This document shows positions 36,668 through 45,272 of a DNA stretch of 64,000 nt, one piece after another. This DNA comes from a bacterium HR33 (lineage in GTDB: Bacteria > Gemmatimonadota > Gemmatimonadetes > Gemmatimonadales > GWC2-71-9). The notes below the pieces were generated by a model. It saw only the letters and a program-made list of their open reading frames with translations, was not told the DNA's origin and searched no databases. Made by a program: the position numbers and the translations under genes. Location: positions 248,001 to 312,000 of the forward strand of contig BEIJ01000002.1 in assembly GCA_002923375.1 (NCBI GenBank). Reading direction: 5' to 3'. Each line of letters begins with the position of its first letter. Position 1 is the first letter of the stretch.

Positions 36668-37834
36668 ATGTCCGCCGCCGAGGTAGACCGAGAGTTCGTT
36701 CTCTCAGTTCTCCGGGATCTGGTGCGCATCAACTCGGTGAACCCGGCTTTGGATCCCGAAGGACCCGGAGAAAGGGAAGCTGCCCAATACGTAGCCAAGC
36801 TGCTGCAAGACGCCGGTCTCGAGGTTTACTCCCACGAGCCGCAACCCGGCCGGGTGAGCGTCGTGGGGAGGCTCAAGGGAATTAAACCCGGGCCCAGCTT
36901 GATGCTGAACGGCCACCTGGACACCGTGGGCGTGCAGGGAATGAGCGAGCCGTTCTCCGGGCGCGTGGAGCAGGGCAAACTCTACGGCCGCGGATCCTAC
37001 GATATGAAAGGGGGTGTCGCCGCGTGCGTAGGTGCTGCAGCGGCTCTGGCCCAAGCGGGAGCTCCGTTTTGCGGGGAGCTTTTGGTGGCCGCAGTGGCGG
37101 ACGAGGAACATGCCAGCCTCGGAACGGCGGATCTGCTCTCTAAGTATCGCCCCAACGCAGCAATCGTTACCGAGCCCACTCATCTGGAGGTCTGCCTGGC
37201 CCACAAGGGCTTTGCCTGGATCGAAGTCGAAACCGCAGGCAAAGCGGCCCACGGAAGCCGGCCGGATCTGGGGGTGGACGCGAACCTGGCGATGGGCCTG
37301 TTTCTGTCTCGCCTCAAGGGTTTGGAACAGGAGCTCCGTTCCCGCCCGCCCCATCACCTGGTAGGCACTCCCTCCCTCCATGTGGGAGTACTTAGAGGCG
37401 GAACCGCACCGAGCGTGTACGCGGACAGCTGCAAGGCGATCATCGAGCGGCGCACTGTCCCGGGCGAGACGGAAACGGAAATCTTGGAGGAGATCCGGGA
37501 GCTCCTCGGCCGGCTGCAGTCGGAGGATCCCTCCTTCCGAGCGGAGGTAAAAACGCTGTTAGTCCGCGATCCGTTCGAAGCCGATCCGAACTCTCCTATT
37601 GTGAGCGCGGTTGCGAAAGCCGCGGAACAGACTCTGGGCAAGCCCGCCTCTTTCTGCGGCCAGACTCCTTGGATGGATTCGGCGCTTTTGGCCCGAGCGG
37701 GAATAGATACGGTGGTCATCGGCCCCGCCGGGGCCGGTGCACACGCGGCGGAAGAATGGGTGGATGCGGAGTCGGTGGTGCAGCTGTCCCGGATTTTGAT
37801 CCAGGCTGCCCTGGAATACAGCGGGGCCGCGTAA
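36668..37834 (+). CDS. M20-family metallopeptidase / deacylase (ArgE/DapE type)
   Basis: 388 residues from ATG at 36668; the frame is open earlier but the M20 fold starts here and AGGAG lies about 13 bases upstream. Metal ligands are His83 and Asp85 in NGHLDTVG, Asp112 in YDMKGG, catalytic Glu146 and Glu147 in VADEEHASLG, Asp/Glu in VTEPTHLEVC, and the C-terminal His in GAHAAEEWVD. Family members hydrolyse N-acyl amino acids, dipeptides or succinyl-diaminopimelate. It is four bases from the EamA transporter gene, suggesting joint handling of an amino-acid derivative. Confidence 0.9.
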   Translation: MSAAEVDREFVLSVLRDLVRINSVNPALDPEGPGEREAAQYVAKLLQDAGLEVYSHEPQPGRVSVVGRLKGIKPGPSLMLNGHLDTVGVQGMSEPFSGRVEQGKLYGRGSYDMKGGVAACVGAAAALAQAGAPFCGELLVAAVADEEHASLGTADLLSKYRPNAAIVTEPTHLEVCLAHKGFAWIEVETAGKAAHGSRPDLGVDANLAMGLFLSRLKGLEQELRSRPPHHLVGTPSLHVGVLRGGTAPSVYADSCKAIIERRTVPGETETEILEEIRELLGRLQSEDPSFRAEVKTLLVRDPFEADPNSPIVSAVAKAAEQTLGKPASFCGQTPWMDSALLARAGIDTVVIGPAGAGAHAAEEWVDAESVVQLSRILIQAALEYSGAA

Positions 37835-37838
37835 TCCG

Positions 37839-38819
37839 GTGAAAGTGGCCGCCAGCTCACTAGAAGGCAGCCGGGCTGAGGGGTACGCCTGTGCTCTGGG
37901 AGCGGGAGCGCTATGGGGTACCACCGGGCCGCTGAGCACGGTTCTTTACTCTCAAGGGGCGGCTCTTGCCGGAATTGGCTTCTGGCGAATCTTTGTGGCT
38001 GCTCTGTGCTTTGCGGCGGCGGGACTACGGTGGCGGTCCCTATTCCGAATCCGGCCTCGAACCTTGGCGCTAGTTGCTTTGGGGGGAGGTGCGCTGGTAG
38101 CCCTCTTCGAGGTCTCGTATCAGGTCGCCATAGCCGGGGTGGGTGTGGCCGGCGCCGCAGCCCTGTTGTACACAGCACCGGTCATGGTGGCCCTCTTGGG
38201 TCACATGATCCTGGGCGAGCGGCTCTCGGGGCTTCGTCTCTTCCTGGCGGTGATGGTTGCCGCAGGTGCAGCCCTTACGGTAAGCGGGGGCGACCGGCCG
38301 TCTATGGCGGGGGTCGCGGCTCCGGCGAGCTTGGCGGGTGTCTCCGGTGGACTGCTCGCCGCCGCGAGCTACGCCGGAACGACGCTGCTGGCACGCGCGG
38401 TCGTACCGTCGATCGGACCGGTACGTTTCTTGTTTTGGGAGATAGCGGGAGGGAGCCTGATCTTGGGTGCCGTTTTGCTGCTAGGAGGAGGCGATCTCAT
38501 GGCGCTTCCCGGTATGGCAGCTTGGGTGTATGTGCTGGCTCTAGCTCTGGGCACGGTGGTGGCAGCCAACTTGCTGTACTTTGCGGCTCTGGAACGAATA
38601 GACGCGGCCCCGACCTCGATAGCCGCCACTATCGAGCCCGTGGTAGGATCCCTCTTGGCGCTGTTTCTGCTGGGGCAAAACCTCGATCTGTTGGGCTGGG
38701 TGGGTTTGGCGATGGTGGTCAGCGGCGTAGCCGGAGGATACAGGGCTAGCGGCGAAGGGCAACGGCCTCAACCGCCGCGGCGTACGACGGTGAAGGACCC
38801 AAAGAAGATCTCTGCGTAG
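37839..38819 (+). CDS. EamA/DMT-superfamily transporter
   Basis: 326 residues from GTG at 37839, four bases after the M20 peptidase stop. Ten hydrophobic helices arranged as two EamA repeats, the first beginning GALWGTTGPLSTVLY and the second GVSGGLLAAASYAGTTLLAR. A conserved-looking PVMVALLGHMILGERLSG marks the end of repeat one. DMT transporters usually export amino acids or metabolites; in an operon with a peptidase, efflux of a released amino acid is plausible. The 3' end overlaps the convergent lipoprotein gene by 52 bases. Confidence 0.9.
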   Translation: MKVAASSLEGSRAEGYACALGAGALWGTTGPLSTVLYSQGAALAGIGFWRIFVAALCFAAAGLRWRSLFRIRPRTLALVALGGGALVALFEVSYQVAIAGVGVAGAAALLYTAPVMVALLGHMILGERLSGLRLFLAVMVAAGAALTVSGGDRPSMAGVAAPASLAGVSGGLLAAASYAGTTLLARAVVPSIGPVRFLFWEIAGGSLILGAVLLLGGGDLMALPGMAAWVYVLALALGTVVAANLLYFAALERIDAAPTSIAATIEPVVGSLLALFLLGQNLDLLGWVGLAMVVSGVAGGYRASGEGQRPQPPRRTTVKDPKKISA

Positions 38820-39295
38820 CTGCCGGTCGAATCTCGTTCCTCAATCTTGACGTCTCCCAAGAAAGAATTGCCTGATCCACCGCCGCCGCTGAACCGCCCC
38901 ATCTTGAGGGTGTAACGGCGCGGTCCTTCCACATAGCTGAACGCCCCTTCGATGGAAGAGGTGATCAGCAGGTTGCATCGGTGGAAAAGGTCAACGCCGG
39001 CCGAAGTCTGCAGCCGAATGGTAACCGCGTCCGGCTGGGTAAACTGCGGGCAGGGGGTCTGGCTGGAAAAGGTAATCGTCAGGAAGGCGCCGGATCGAAA
39101 CGGCTGTCCGCGGTCGGTTCCCTCCACCGTCCCGATGTAAAAGCCGACCCAGTCTAGGGCGATCGGAAGAGGTGGTGCCTGAGGTTGGGTCGGGCTTCCG
39201 CTGCCGGAAGAGGATCCGAATGGGCATCCGGCCATGCTGGACAGTGCCGCCAAACCTAAGAGCCCGATCGCCGCCAAACGCCTTCGCGGCATCAT
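38768..39295 (-). CDS. Small lipoprotein of unknown function
   Basis: 175 residues; lipobox SMAGCPFG gives Cys about residue 24, followed by a Ser/Gly/Pro/Gln linker. The rest is beta-rich (WVGFYIGTVEG near 49, then a glycine-rich loop GGGGSGNS). Two Cys at about 82 and 102 may pair. It is last in the five-gene operon that starts with the deaminase gene, 70 bases after the amidohydrolase gene. Its end overlaps the convergent EamA gene. Confidence 0.7.
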   Translation of the reverse strand: MMPRRRLAAIGLLGLAALSSMAGCPFGSSSGSGSPTQPQAPPLPIALDWVGFYIGTVEGTDRGQPFRSGAFLTITFSSQTPCPQFTQPDAVTIRLQTSAGVDLFHRCNLLITSSIEGAFSYVEGPRRYTLKMGRFSGGGGSGNSFLGDVKIEERDSTGSYAEIFFGSFTVVRRGG

Positions 39296-39365
39296 ACCAG
39301 CAAAACGCCCTGCGCCCGCTAGCAGTTCCCCCGGGCGGTGTTTGGGCTGCGGGGAAACGCCAAGC

Positions 39366-40349
39366 TTACAATCCGAGGAGCCTGGCTGCGTTGCCTCCTA
39401 GTATCGCTTCCCGTTCTGCAGGCGAAAGCTCGAGGCTCCCGATACTCTCCAGCATTCGAGAAAGGCTTCCAATGCGATGCGGATAGTCGGAGCCTGCGAG
39501 GAGATGGTTGGCTCCTGCGAAGTTCAGCGCGAGTCGCAGGGCCGCCGGATCGAAGTTCACCGTATCGTAGTAGAAAGTTCGCAAGTATTCGCTTGGAGGG
39601 CGATCGATGTTTTGGCGGCACTCGTCGAACGCCTCGTATCCGCGGTCGAGCCGTTCCGCCAGATAGGGGATCGCCCCGCCCAAGTGCGCCAGAACCCATT
39701 TGATCCCGGGAAATCGTGCCACCGCGCCGCTGAACACCAACTTGGCGGCGGCTAATGTGGTGTCAAAGGGGAATCCCACCAGAGGCATGAGCCAGTAGTC
39801 GGTCATCGCCTCCACTCCTACGGGATCTATGGGGTGGATGTAGAGCACCGCCCGGAGCGCATCCGCCTTTTCGTACAGAGGCCAGAAACGGGGGTCTGAC
39901 AGCGGGGTACCGTTCACATTGCTGAAAAGCATAGCTCCACGAAATCCGAGTTGCGTGACAGCTCGCTCCAGTTCTTCTACCGAAGCGGCGGTGTCGTTGA
40001 GGGGAAGAGTAGCCAAAGCCGCAAAGCGATCGGGGCGGGCTCGCACGATGGTACCCAGGCTGTCGTTGACCAGCCGGGCGAAGGCTACAGCCCTCTCCAC
40101 CGGCTCCACGTGCGTTCCCGGCGAGGTGAAGGTGAGCACCTGGAGATCTATTCCGGACCGATCGAGGACCTCTTGGCGAAACTCGATGTCCCGGTGACCT
40201 CTTACGACAACGTTGTAATCGCCGGGATAGTGCAGCACCACGTTTCCTTCCGCGTCCTCCGTGACTTCCAGGACGCTCTGTCCGGACCTTACCGCCTCCA
40301 GATAAGCAGGCGGGTAGAAGTGGTTATGAAAGTCTATGATCCGCCCCAT
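39366..40349 (-). CDS. ACMSD-like amidohydrolase (amidohydrolase_2 family)
   Basis: 327 residues, no signal peptide. The first metal motif is DFHNHFYPPAYL; later motifs are LYIHPIDP (His), WVLAHLGGAIPYLAERL (His) and LLAGSDYPHRIG (Asp). This matches aminocarboxymuconate-semialdehyde decarboxylase-like enzymes, which decarboxylate or hydrolyse aromatic-acid derivatives in the cytoplasm. It starts 10 bases after the permease gene stop and is in the same operon, so it may act on the imported compound. Confidence 0.9.
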   Translation of the reverse strand: MGRIIDFHNHFYPPAYLEAVRSGQSVLEVTEDAEGNVVLHYPGDYNVVVRGHRDIEFRQEVLDRSGIDLQVLTFTSPGTHVEPVERAVAFARLVNDSLGTIVRARPDRFAALATLPLNDTAASVEELERAVTQLGFRGAMLFSNVNGTPLSDPRFWPLYEKADALRAVLYIHPIDPVGVEAMTDYWLMPLVGFPFDTTLAAAKLVFSGAVARFPGIKWVLAHLGGAIPYLAERLDRGYEAFDECRQNIDRPPSEYLRTFYYDTVNFDPAALRLALNFAGANHLLAGSDYPHRIGSLSRMLESIGSLELSPAEREAILGGNAARLLGL

Positions 40350-40359
40350 TTCCTCGGAC

Positions 40360-41676
40360 TCACTGCTTGAATTTCCGCCACAACAGGTACGCCGGCCACC
40401 CGAGAGCGACGAACAAAAGTCCGGTGGCGCTCTCTACCGGTTCGGAGATTATCTGATTGGCCACAATGCCAAACGAGACCGATGCGAAAGCAGCCGGTAT
40501 CCACGGGTATCCCGGAACTCGGTACACCGGGGCGTAATCTGGCCTCTTTCTGAGCAAGATCAAACCCACGGCCATCAGCGCGAAGAAAATCCACTCGGTA
40601 TAGATGACCCGGGTGAAGAGGACTTCGTAGGTTCCGGTCAACACGAGAATCGAAGACCACAGGCCCTGGAGCGCTATGGCTAGATAAGGTGTTCGGTACG
40701 CCGGGTGCACCCTGCCCAGCCAAGAAAACAACAGACCGTCGCGGGCCATCTGAAAATAGACCCGGGGTCCCGCCAGCACGATGCCGCTGAGCGCACCGAA
40801 GGTGGAGAACATTACGAGGCCGGCCATGAACGCCCCCCCGCCGCGTCCCAGGAGCGCATCCGCCGCGTCCGCAGCTACCCTGTGAGATCGTGCTACCACG
40901 TCGAAGGGCAGCACGTACAAATAGACGGCGTTCAATGCCAGGTAACAAAAGGTGACCAAAAGGGTGCCCGCGAAGAGAGCCCGGGGCAGGGTATGCTTGG
41001 GCTCGACCGTCTCTTCCGCGGCATAGGTGACCATGTGCCACCCTCCAAATGCGAACAGTCCCGCTATCACCCCAACCACCATACCCCGCACGGTAACCTG
41101 GACGTCGCCTGCGGGTCCCACAAAGTGCTGCGGGAGGTCGGCTCCCAGCCAGAACCCCGCAACTATGATCAAGAGCACGGCACCGACTTTTCCCACGGTG
41201 AACCAAGTCTGCAGCGCGCTGCCGTGATGCACTCCTGCGTAATTGACCGCCGAGAGCAGCAGTATGGTCGCCACCGCTACGGCTTTGGTAGCGGCGTCTC
41301 CCAGAGGCAGCAGATATCCGGCGTATCGGGCGAAGACCATACTTATGGCGGCGATGATACCGGAGTGCATGGTCCAGAACATTGCCCAGCCCCAGAGAAA
41401 GCCCAGGAGAGGGGAAAAGGAACGGTTGAGGAACACGTAAACGCCGCCCGTTCTGGGGAAGGCGGAAGCGAGCTCGGCACAAATTAGGGCGCCGAAGAGG
41501 GTCAGCACCCCCGCGGCGATCCACACGCCGAACACCGCCGCCACGGACGGAACCGCTCCGGTCACCGCGGAGGGTTGGACGAAGATGGAAGCGCCGATGA
41601 TGGTCCCCACCACCATCGCGGTCGCTCGAATCGGGCCGATCGAGCGCCTGAGCTCCGCCGGCTGGGCCGAGTTCAC
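40360..41676 (-). CDS. APC-superfamily amino acid permease
   Basis: 438 residues from GTG at 41676, three bases after the racemase gene stop. About 12 membrane helices. The first has GTIIGASIFVQPSAV, the unwound glycine-rich substrate-binding helix typical of the family, and ELASAFPRTGGVYVFLNRSF follows. It belongs with the LAT/y+L-type permeases in appearance and moves amino acids across the inner membrane. In an operon with an exported racemase, D-/L-amino acid uptake is a reasonable guess. Confidence 0.92.
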   Translation of the reverse strand: MNSAQPAELRRSIGPIRATAMVVGTIIGASIFVQPSAVTGAVPSVAAVFGVWIAAGVLTLFGALICAELASAFPRTGGVYVFLNRSFSPLLGFLWGWAMFWTMHSGIIAAISMVFARYAGYLLPLGDAATKAVAVATILLLSAVNYAGVHHGSALQTWFTVGKVGAVLLIIVAGFWLGADLPQHFVGPAGDVQVTVRGMVVGVIAGLFAFGGWHMVTYAAEETVEPKHTLPRALFAGTLLVTFCYLALNAVYLYVLPFDVVARSHRVAADAADALLGRGGGAFMAGLVMFSTFGALSGIVLAGPRVYFQMARDGLLFSWLGRVHPAYRTPYLAIALQGLWSSILVLTGTYEVLFTRVIYTEWIFFALMAVGLILLRKRPDYAPVYRVPGYPWIPAAFASVSFGIVANQIISEPVESATGLLFVALGWPAYLLWRKFKQ

Positions 41677-41679
41677 GGC

Positions 41680-42912
41680 TCAGGACGAGTATCGCACCCG
41701 CTTCGGCAACAGGGGACTGAGGCGCATCAGGACATCGTAAACCGAGATTCCGGCACGGGCGGCGACTTCATTGGGAAGGATCTCCTTCCGGTCGGGGCCC
41801 ACGAGGGTGGCTTCGGCTCCGATATCTACGGTCTTCTCCGGCCCTACTTCGACTATGGTGTGACTGGCGCTCACCGCGCCTATCACGCGATAGAGCCGCT
41901 CCCCGATCAGTACCTCGCAACCTCTGACGGCTGTACGATGATAGCCGTCGGCGTGTCCCACGGGCAGGGTGGCCACCCAGGTCGGCCGTTCGGCCACATA
42001 GGTGCGGCCGTAGCTCACGCTGTCGCCGGGCCTGAGAAGCTCGACCCGCACCACCCGCGCCCGCAGTCTGAAAGCCGGCGTAAGCTGAACTGTCTCGTTC
42101 GCGGCGCTCGAGGGATACGCTCCGTAAAGGACCAAGCCGGGCCTTACCATGTCCAAGTAGGCGTTCTCGAGCGAGAACAAGGCGTGAGACGAAGCCGCAT
42201 GGAGCGTTCCTAAACCGATCCCTTCCTTGCGCGCTTCGCCCGCGAACTCTAGAAACCGGCGCAACTGTTCGGGATCGAATTCGGAATCCTCCGTAAAGGT
42301 CATAAAGCAGCCTTCGATCTTCGCTTCCTTCGTCTCCGCAACTTTCCGGGCGAAGGGCAGCGCGCGGTGATAGGGGATGCCCATCCTGCTCATGCCCGTG
42401 TCCAAATAAAGGTGCACCGGCACGGCCCGGCCCAGTTGCCGTCCCAAACGAGCTACCAGGGAGGCGGTAGGATCGGCGTAGAGGCTTAGCCTCACCTCCC
42501 GGCGCACCAGCTCCTCCCCCTCCGGTTCCGAGGTCAAGCCCATGAGCAAAATGGGCTTCCGTACTCCGGCGTCTCTCAGTTTTATGGCCTCCTCCGCTTT
42601 TACCACCGCCAGCCCGGCAACTTCGTCGATCTTGTCGAGGATGGGACCCACGACCTCGAGTCCGAGGCCGTAGGCGTTGTTCTTCACTACCGCCATGATC
42701 GGGCGGTTGCCGGTGAGCCGGGCTACGGCCCGCGCGTTGCTTCTGAAAGCGGCCTCGTCGATCTCCAGCCAGGGGTCGAAGCCGGAGCCGGGGGCGCCCA
42801 CTTGCGCTACAAGACGCGGCGCGAAACCGATCTGACCGGCCGCCAGCACCCCAACTGCCGCATGAGTCAGGAATTCCCTGCGAGTCTCGGTCCCTCGGAT
42901 GCTCGGTTTCAC
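41680..42912 (-). CDS. alr: Tat-exported alanine-racemase-family PLP enzyme
   Basis: 410 residues. The N-terminus is a Tat signal (ETRREFLTHAAVGVLAAG), unusual for alanine racemase, which is normally cytoplasmic. The PLP-lysine motif is AVVKNNAYGLG and the second catalytic Tyr lies in VSYGRTYVAERP. Normal family strand order is retained and the length is normal plus the signal. Periplasmic alanine racemase relatives such as broad-spectrum racemases exist; substrate breadth cannot be read. It is the second gene of the operon deaminase, racemase, permease, amidohydrolase, lipoprotein. Confidence 0.9.
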   Translation of the reverse strand: MKPSIRGTETRREFLTHAAVGVLAAGQIGFAPRLVAQVGAPGSGFDPWLEIDEAAFRSNARAVARLTGNRPIMAVVKNNAYGLGLEVVGPILDKIDEVAGLAVVKAEEAIKLRDAGVRKPILLMGLTSEPEGEELVRREVRLSLYADPTASLVARLGRQLGRAVPVHLYLDTGMSRMGIPYHRALPFARKVAETKEAKIEGCFMTFTEDSEFDPEQLRRFLEFAGEARKEGIGLGTLHAASSHALFSLENAYLDMVRPGLVLYGAYPSSAANETVQLTPAFRLRARVVRVELLRPGDSVSYGRTYVAERPTWVATLPVGHADGYHRTAVRGCEVLIGERLYRVIGAVSASHTIVEVGPEKTVDIGAEATLVGPDRKEILPNEVAARAGISVYDVLMRLSPLLPKRVRYSS

Positions 42913-42927
42913 GGCTACCTCCCGCGC

Positions 42928-43398
42928 TCAGTACGCCAGCCTATTGGGCAGTTGGGACCACACCCTGAACAGCTCCAAACATTCCTCGCGCAGATAGTCA
43001 CCTTGAACCTCGACCGGACTGGGGCCCAATCGCTTCAGGGTTTCGTTGGAAATGTCCAGCTCCGAAAAACCCAGTGCCTTGGCGTCCGCAATTCGCGCTC
43101 CGAAGACGATTTTGTCGATCTTGGCCCAATGGATCGCGCTGAAACACATGGGACACGGCTCGCAGGTCGAGTAGATCACCGTTCCCGAGAGGTCTATGGT
43201 GGCCAGTTTTCGGCATGCGCGCCGGATGGCCTGGATCTCGGCGTGGGCGGTAACATCCACCTCGGCCCACACGGCGTTGTGCTCCAAAGCGACGATCTCT
43301 CCGTTTCGTACGATGCAGGCCCCGAAGGGAGTCTGCCCCCGCTCTATCCCTTCCCGGGCTTTGGCAATGGCCTGCGCCATGTAATCGCTGTCTTGCAT
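42928..43398 (-). CDS. Guanine deaminase-like nucleobase/nucleoside deaminase
   Basis: 156 residues from ATG at 43398, the length of GuaD-type enzymes; the frame is open to 43500 without a good start. The zinc site is VTAHAEIQAI (His52, with Glu54 as proton shuttle) and STCEPCPMCFSAIHWAKID (Cys82, Cys85). The segment after PCPMC resembles guanine deaminases more than tRNA adenosine deaminase TadA. It converts guanine to xanthine or a similar base in the cytoplasm. First gene of the five-gene minus-strand operon, 15 bases before the racemase. Confidence 0.82.
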   Translation of the reverse strand: MQDSDYMAQAIAKAREGIERGQTPFGACIVRNGEIVALEHNAVWAEVDVTAHAEIQAIRRACRKLATIDLSGTVIYSTCEPCPMCFSAIHWAKIDKIVFGARIADAKALGFSELDISNETLKRLGPSPVEVQGDYLREECLELFRVWSQLPNRLAY

Positions 43399-43526
43399 TT
43401 GCCGGCTCTCGCTTGCGTTCCTGGGTAATCTAAAATGCAGGATGCGTGCCGGCTCCGGAACGGGCGCTAGAGCTTGTCTCGACGCCCTGGTTAAAATCAA
43501 CTGAAAATTCCACAGGAGGTTCTCCC

Positions 43527-44750
43527 ATGTTCGGGCGGGTCACAGCGGCGATGCTCTTCCTGGCCGCGCTGTACGCGGCTGCCGCTCATGCCCAGGAGGT
43601 GCGGGGCCGCCTGGTCGATCGCAGTACCGGAGCCGCGGTTCGCTTCGGCTTCGTGGTCCTGGTGGATGCCCGCGGAACCGAGGTAGGAAGGACAAGTCCC
43701 GACGCCGGGGGCGGTTTTCGCCTGAGAGCCCCCGAGCCCGGCCGGGGTTACCGGGTGCGCGTGGAGATCCCCGGCTACCGCCTCTACATCTCGGAACCGC
43801 TGGACCTGGAAGCGGGAGAGGTGCGCGAGGTGGCCCTCGAGTTGGTACCGATTCCTCCGGTGGAGATGGATACGGTGATCGTAGCCGGCCAGGCGGTTCC
43901 TAGGAGGCTGGCGGAGTTCTACCGGAGGCGCGCTGGCGGATTCGGCAGTTTTCTTACGCGGGAGGAGTTCGAGCGTTATTCTCCGCGGGAGGTGAGCGAC
44001 GTAATCCGCCGGATGCCCGGGTTCGGCGTGGTCCCCGGAGACTTGGGCACCGGCGGAGTGGTCGTGGCCCGCAGGCCCGCCGGGTTCAGTCTCCAGTGTT
44101 TTCCCATAGTGTACGTGGACGGGACTTACGTAGGTAACAGCCGGGAATTCGACATCGACAGCTACCTGGACGTTCAAACGATCGAGGCGGTGGAGTCGTA
44201 CTCCGGAGGGGCGCAGGTTCCACCGGAGTTCAACCGTTCGGGAGCGGAGTGCGGTGTCATAGCTTTGTGGACCCGAACCGGAACCGTTGCTCAGGGCCGA
44301 TCTCGCCGGCTGGAGTTGGGAGGGCAGTTCGGCCTGAGAATTGCTTCCGGCGGCCTGCGGGACGGGCGCTTCGGCGCCAGCTTCGCGGTGGCGGTAAGCC
44401 GCGCAGTGGAGCTTTACCCCTCCTTCGGTTTGGTGGCGCACGTGCCGAATACGGACTTCAACACTGGGGCCTCGGGATGGCAGTTTACCTTCGCCTTCCG
44501 GGCTAGACCCTTGGGGCTCGATTCTCCGTGGTACGCAGGACTGGGGCTCACGACGCTGAACATCAAGGATCTAGGAGGTGATCCGGTAGCCGGGGACGAG
44601 AGTACTCAGCACTTGGTCTTCTTGACCGGCGCCGCTATGCCGGTGGGAGGGCGGCTGAGGCCGTACTTGGAGTTGCAGTTGCTGGATCCTTTCACCTTCA
44701 GTCGCTCTCAGGTGCACGCTTTCCTGGGCCTGGTCTACCGGATCTATTGA
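43527..44750 (+). CDS. Mini TonB receptor: regulatory domain + plug + short barrel
   Basis: 407 residues from ATG at 43527, AGGAGG upstream. Signal peptide ending AAAHAQ. A carboxypeptidase-regulatory-like domain follows (about 22-110; VRGRLVDRSTGAAVRFGFVV). The next part is a TonB plug (about 120-250): YSPREVSDVIRRMPGFGVV, FPIVYVDGTYVG and PPEFNRSGAECGVIALWTR. The last 150 residues are beta strands ending in the aromatic LGLVYRIY, enough for a barrel of about eight strands, not the 22 of a normal receptor. The gene is followed by two plug-only lipoprotein genes. Function as a transporter is doubtful. Confidence 0.75.
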   Translation: MFGRVTAAMLFLAALYAAAAHAQEVRGRLVDRSTGAAVRFGFVVLVDARGTEVGRTSPDAGGGFRLRAPEPGRGYRVRVEIPGYRLYISEPLDLEAGEVREVALELVPIPPVEMDTVIVAGQAVPRRLAEFYRRRAGGFGSFLTREEFERYSPREVSDVIRRMPGFGVVPGDLGTGGVVVARRPAGFSLQCFPIVYVDGTYVGNSREFDIDSYLDVQTIEAVESYSGGAQVPPEFNRSGAECGVIALWTRTGTVAQGRSRRLELGGQFGLRIASGGLRDGRFGASFAVAVSRAVELYPSFGLVAHVPNTDFNTGASGWQFTFAFRARPLGLDSPWYAGLGLTTLNIKDLGGDPVAGDESTQHLVFLTGAAMPVGGRLRPYLELQLLDPFTFSRSQVHAFLGLVYRIY

Positions 44751-44836
44751 GCGGCCCTGCTCGGGTGGGACGGGGGGCCGAGGCGCCTCCGCCGGGGCGC
44801 TACCTCGCTGAGTGGCCCTGCTCGGGTGGAACGGGG
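44748..44836 (+). repeat. Imperfect direct repeat of 28 bp
   Basis: Copy one at 44748-44775 and copy two at 44809-44836 are offset by 61 bases and differ at two positions. The first copy contains the stop of the mini receptor gene; the second lies 38 bases before the plug-only lipoprotein start. It may be a duplicated leader or a binding site. Confidence 0.7.
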
Positions 44837-44873
44837 ACTTGCCCGTGCGGCGGCGGAGGGCCAGTTTGTCCGT

Positions 44874-45272
44874 ATGGTCCGCACCGTGTGGTTCGGGGCC
44901 GTGCTAGCGCTAGGAGCGGGCTTAGGATGCGCTCCGGGGGCGCGCATGGAGGAGCCCGCTCCCTCGGTTTCGCTAGACGAGCCCCTTACTCAGGAGGAGA
45001 TCGCCGCTACCCAGCAGGGGTCTCTCCTGGAGATCATTCAGCGACTGCGCCCGGCGTGGCTTAGAACCCGAGGGCAGCCCTTTCTCAGGAACCAAGGGGT
45101 GGTGGTTTATCTGGACGGCTTTCGAATCGGCGGGGCGGATGCGCTGCGCACCATTTCCAGCCAGGAGGTCTCCGAAGTGAGATATCTCGATGCCAGCGAG
45201 GCGACAGTCAGGTACGGGACCGGTCATCCGGCGGGAGCAATAGAGGTCAAGAGCAAGCGGGGGTCATCGTGA
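44874..45272 (+). CDS. Lipoprotein consisting of a TonB-plug C-terminal segment (paralog A)
   Basis: 132 residues from ATG at 44874; lipobox ALGAGLGC. The body has LTQEEIAATQQGSLLEIIQRLRPAW, then VVVYLDGFRIGGADALRTI and SEVRYLDASEATVRYGTGH followed by AGAIEVKSKRG. That last stretch closely copies the end of SusC-type plugs (YIDG, then E-V-I-K, Y-G-T-x-x-x-x-G-V-I-x-I-x-x-K-R-G). No barrel or regulatory domain is present. Its stop overlaps the next gene's start. Similar short proteins appear to be common in Gemmatimonadota from memory; function unknown. Confidence 0.7.
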   Translation: MVRTVWFGAVLALGAGLGCAPGARMEEPAPSVSLDEPLTQEEIAATQQGSLLEIIQRLRPAWLRTRGQPFLRNQGVVVYLDGFRIGGADALRTISSQEVSEVRYLDASEATVRYGTGHPAGAIEVKSKRGSS

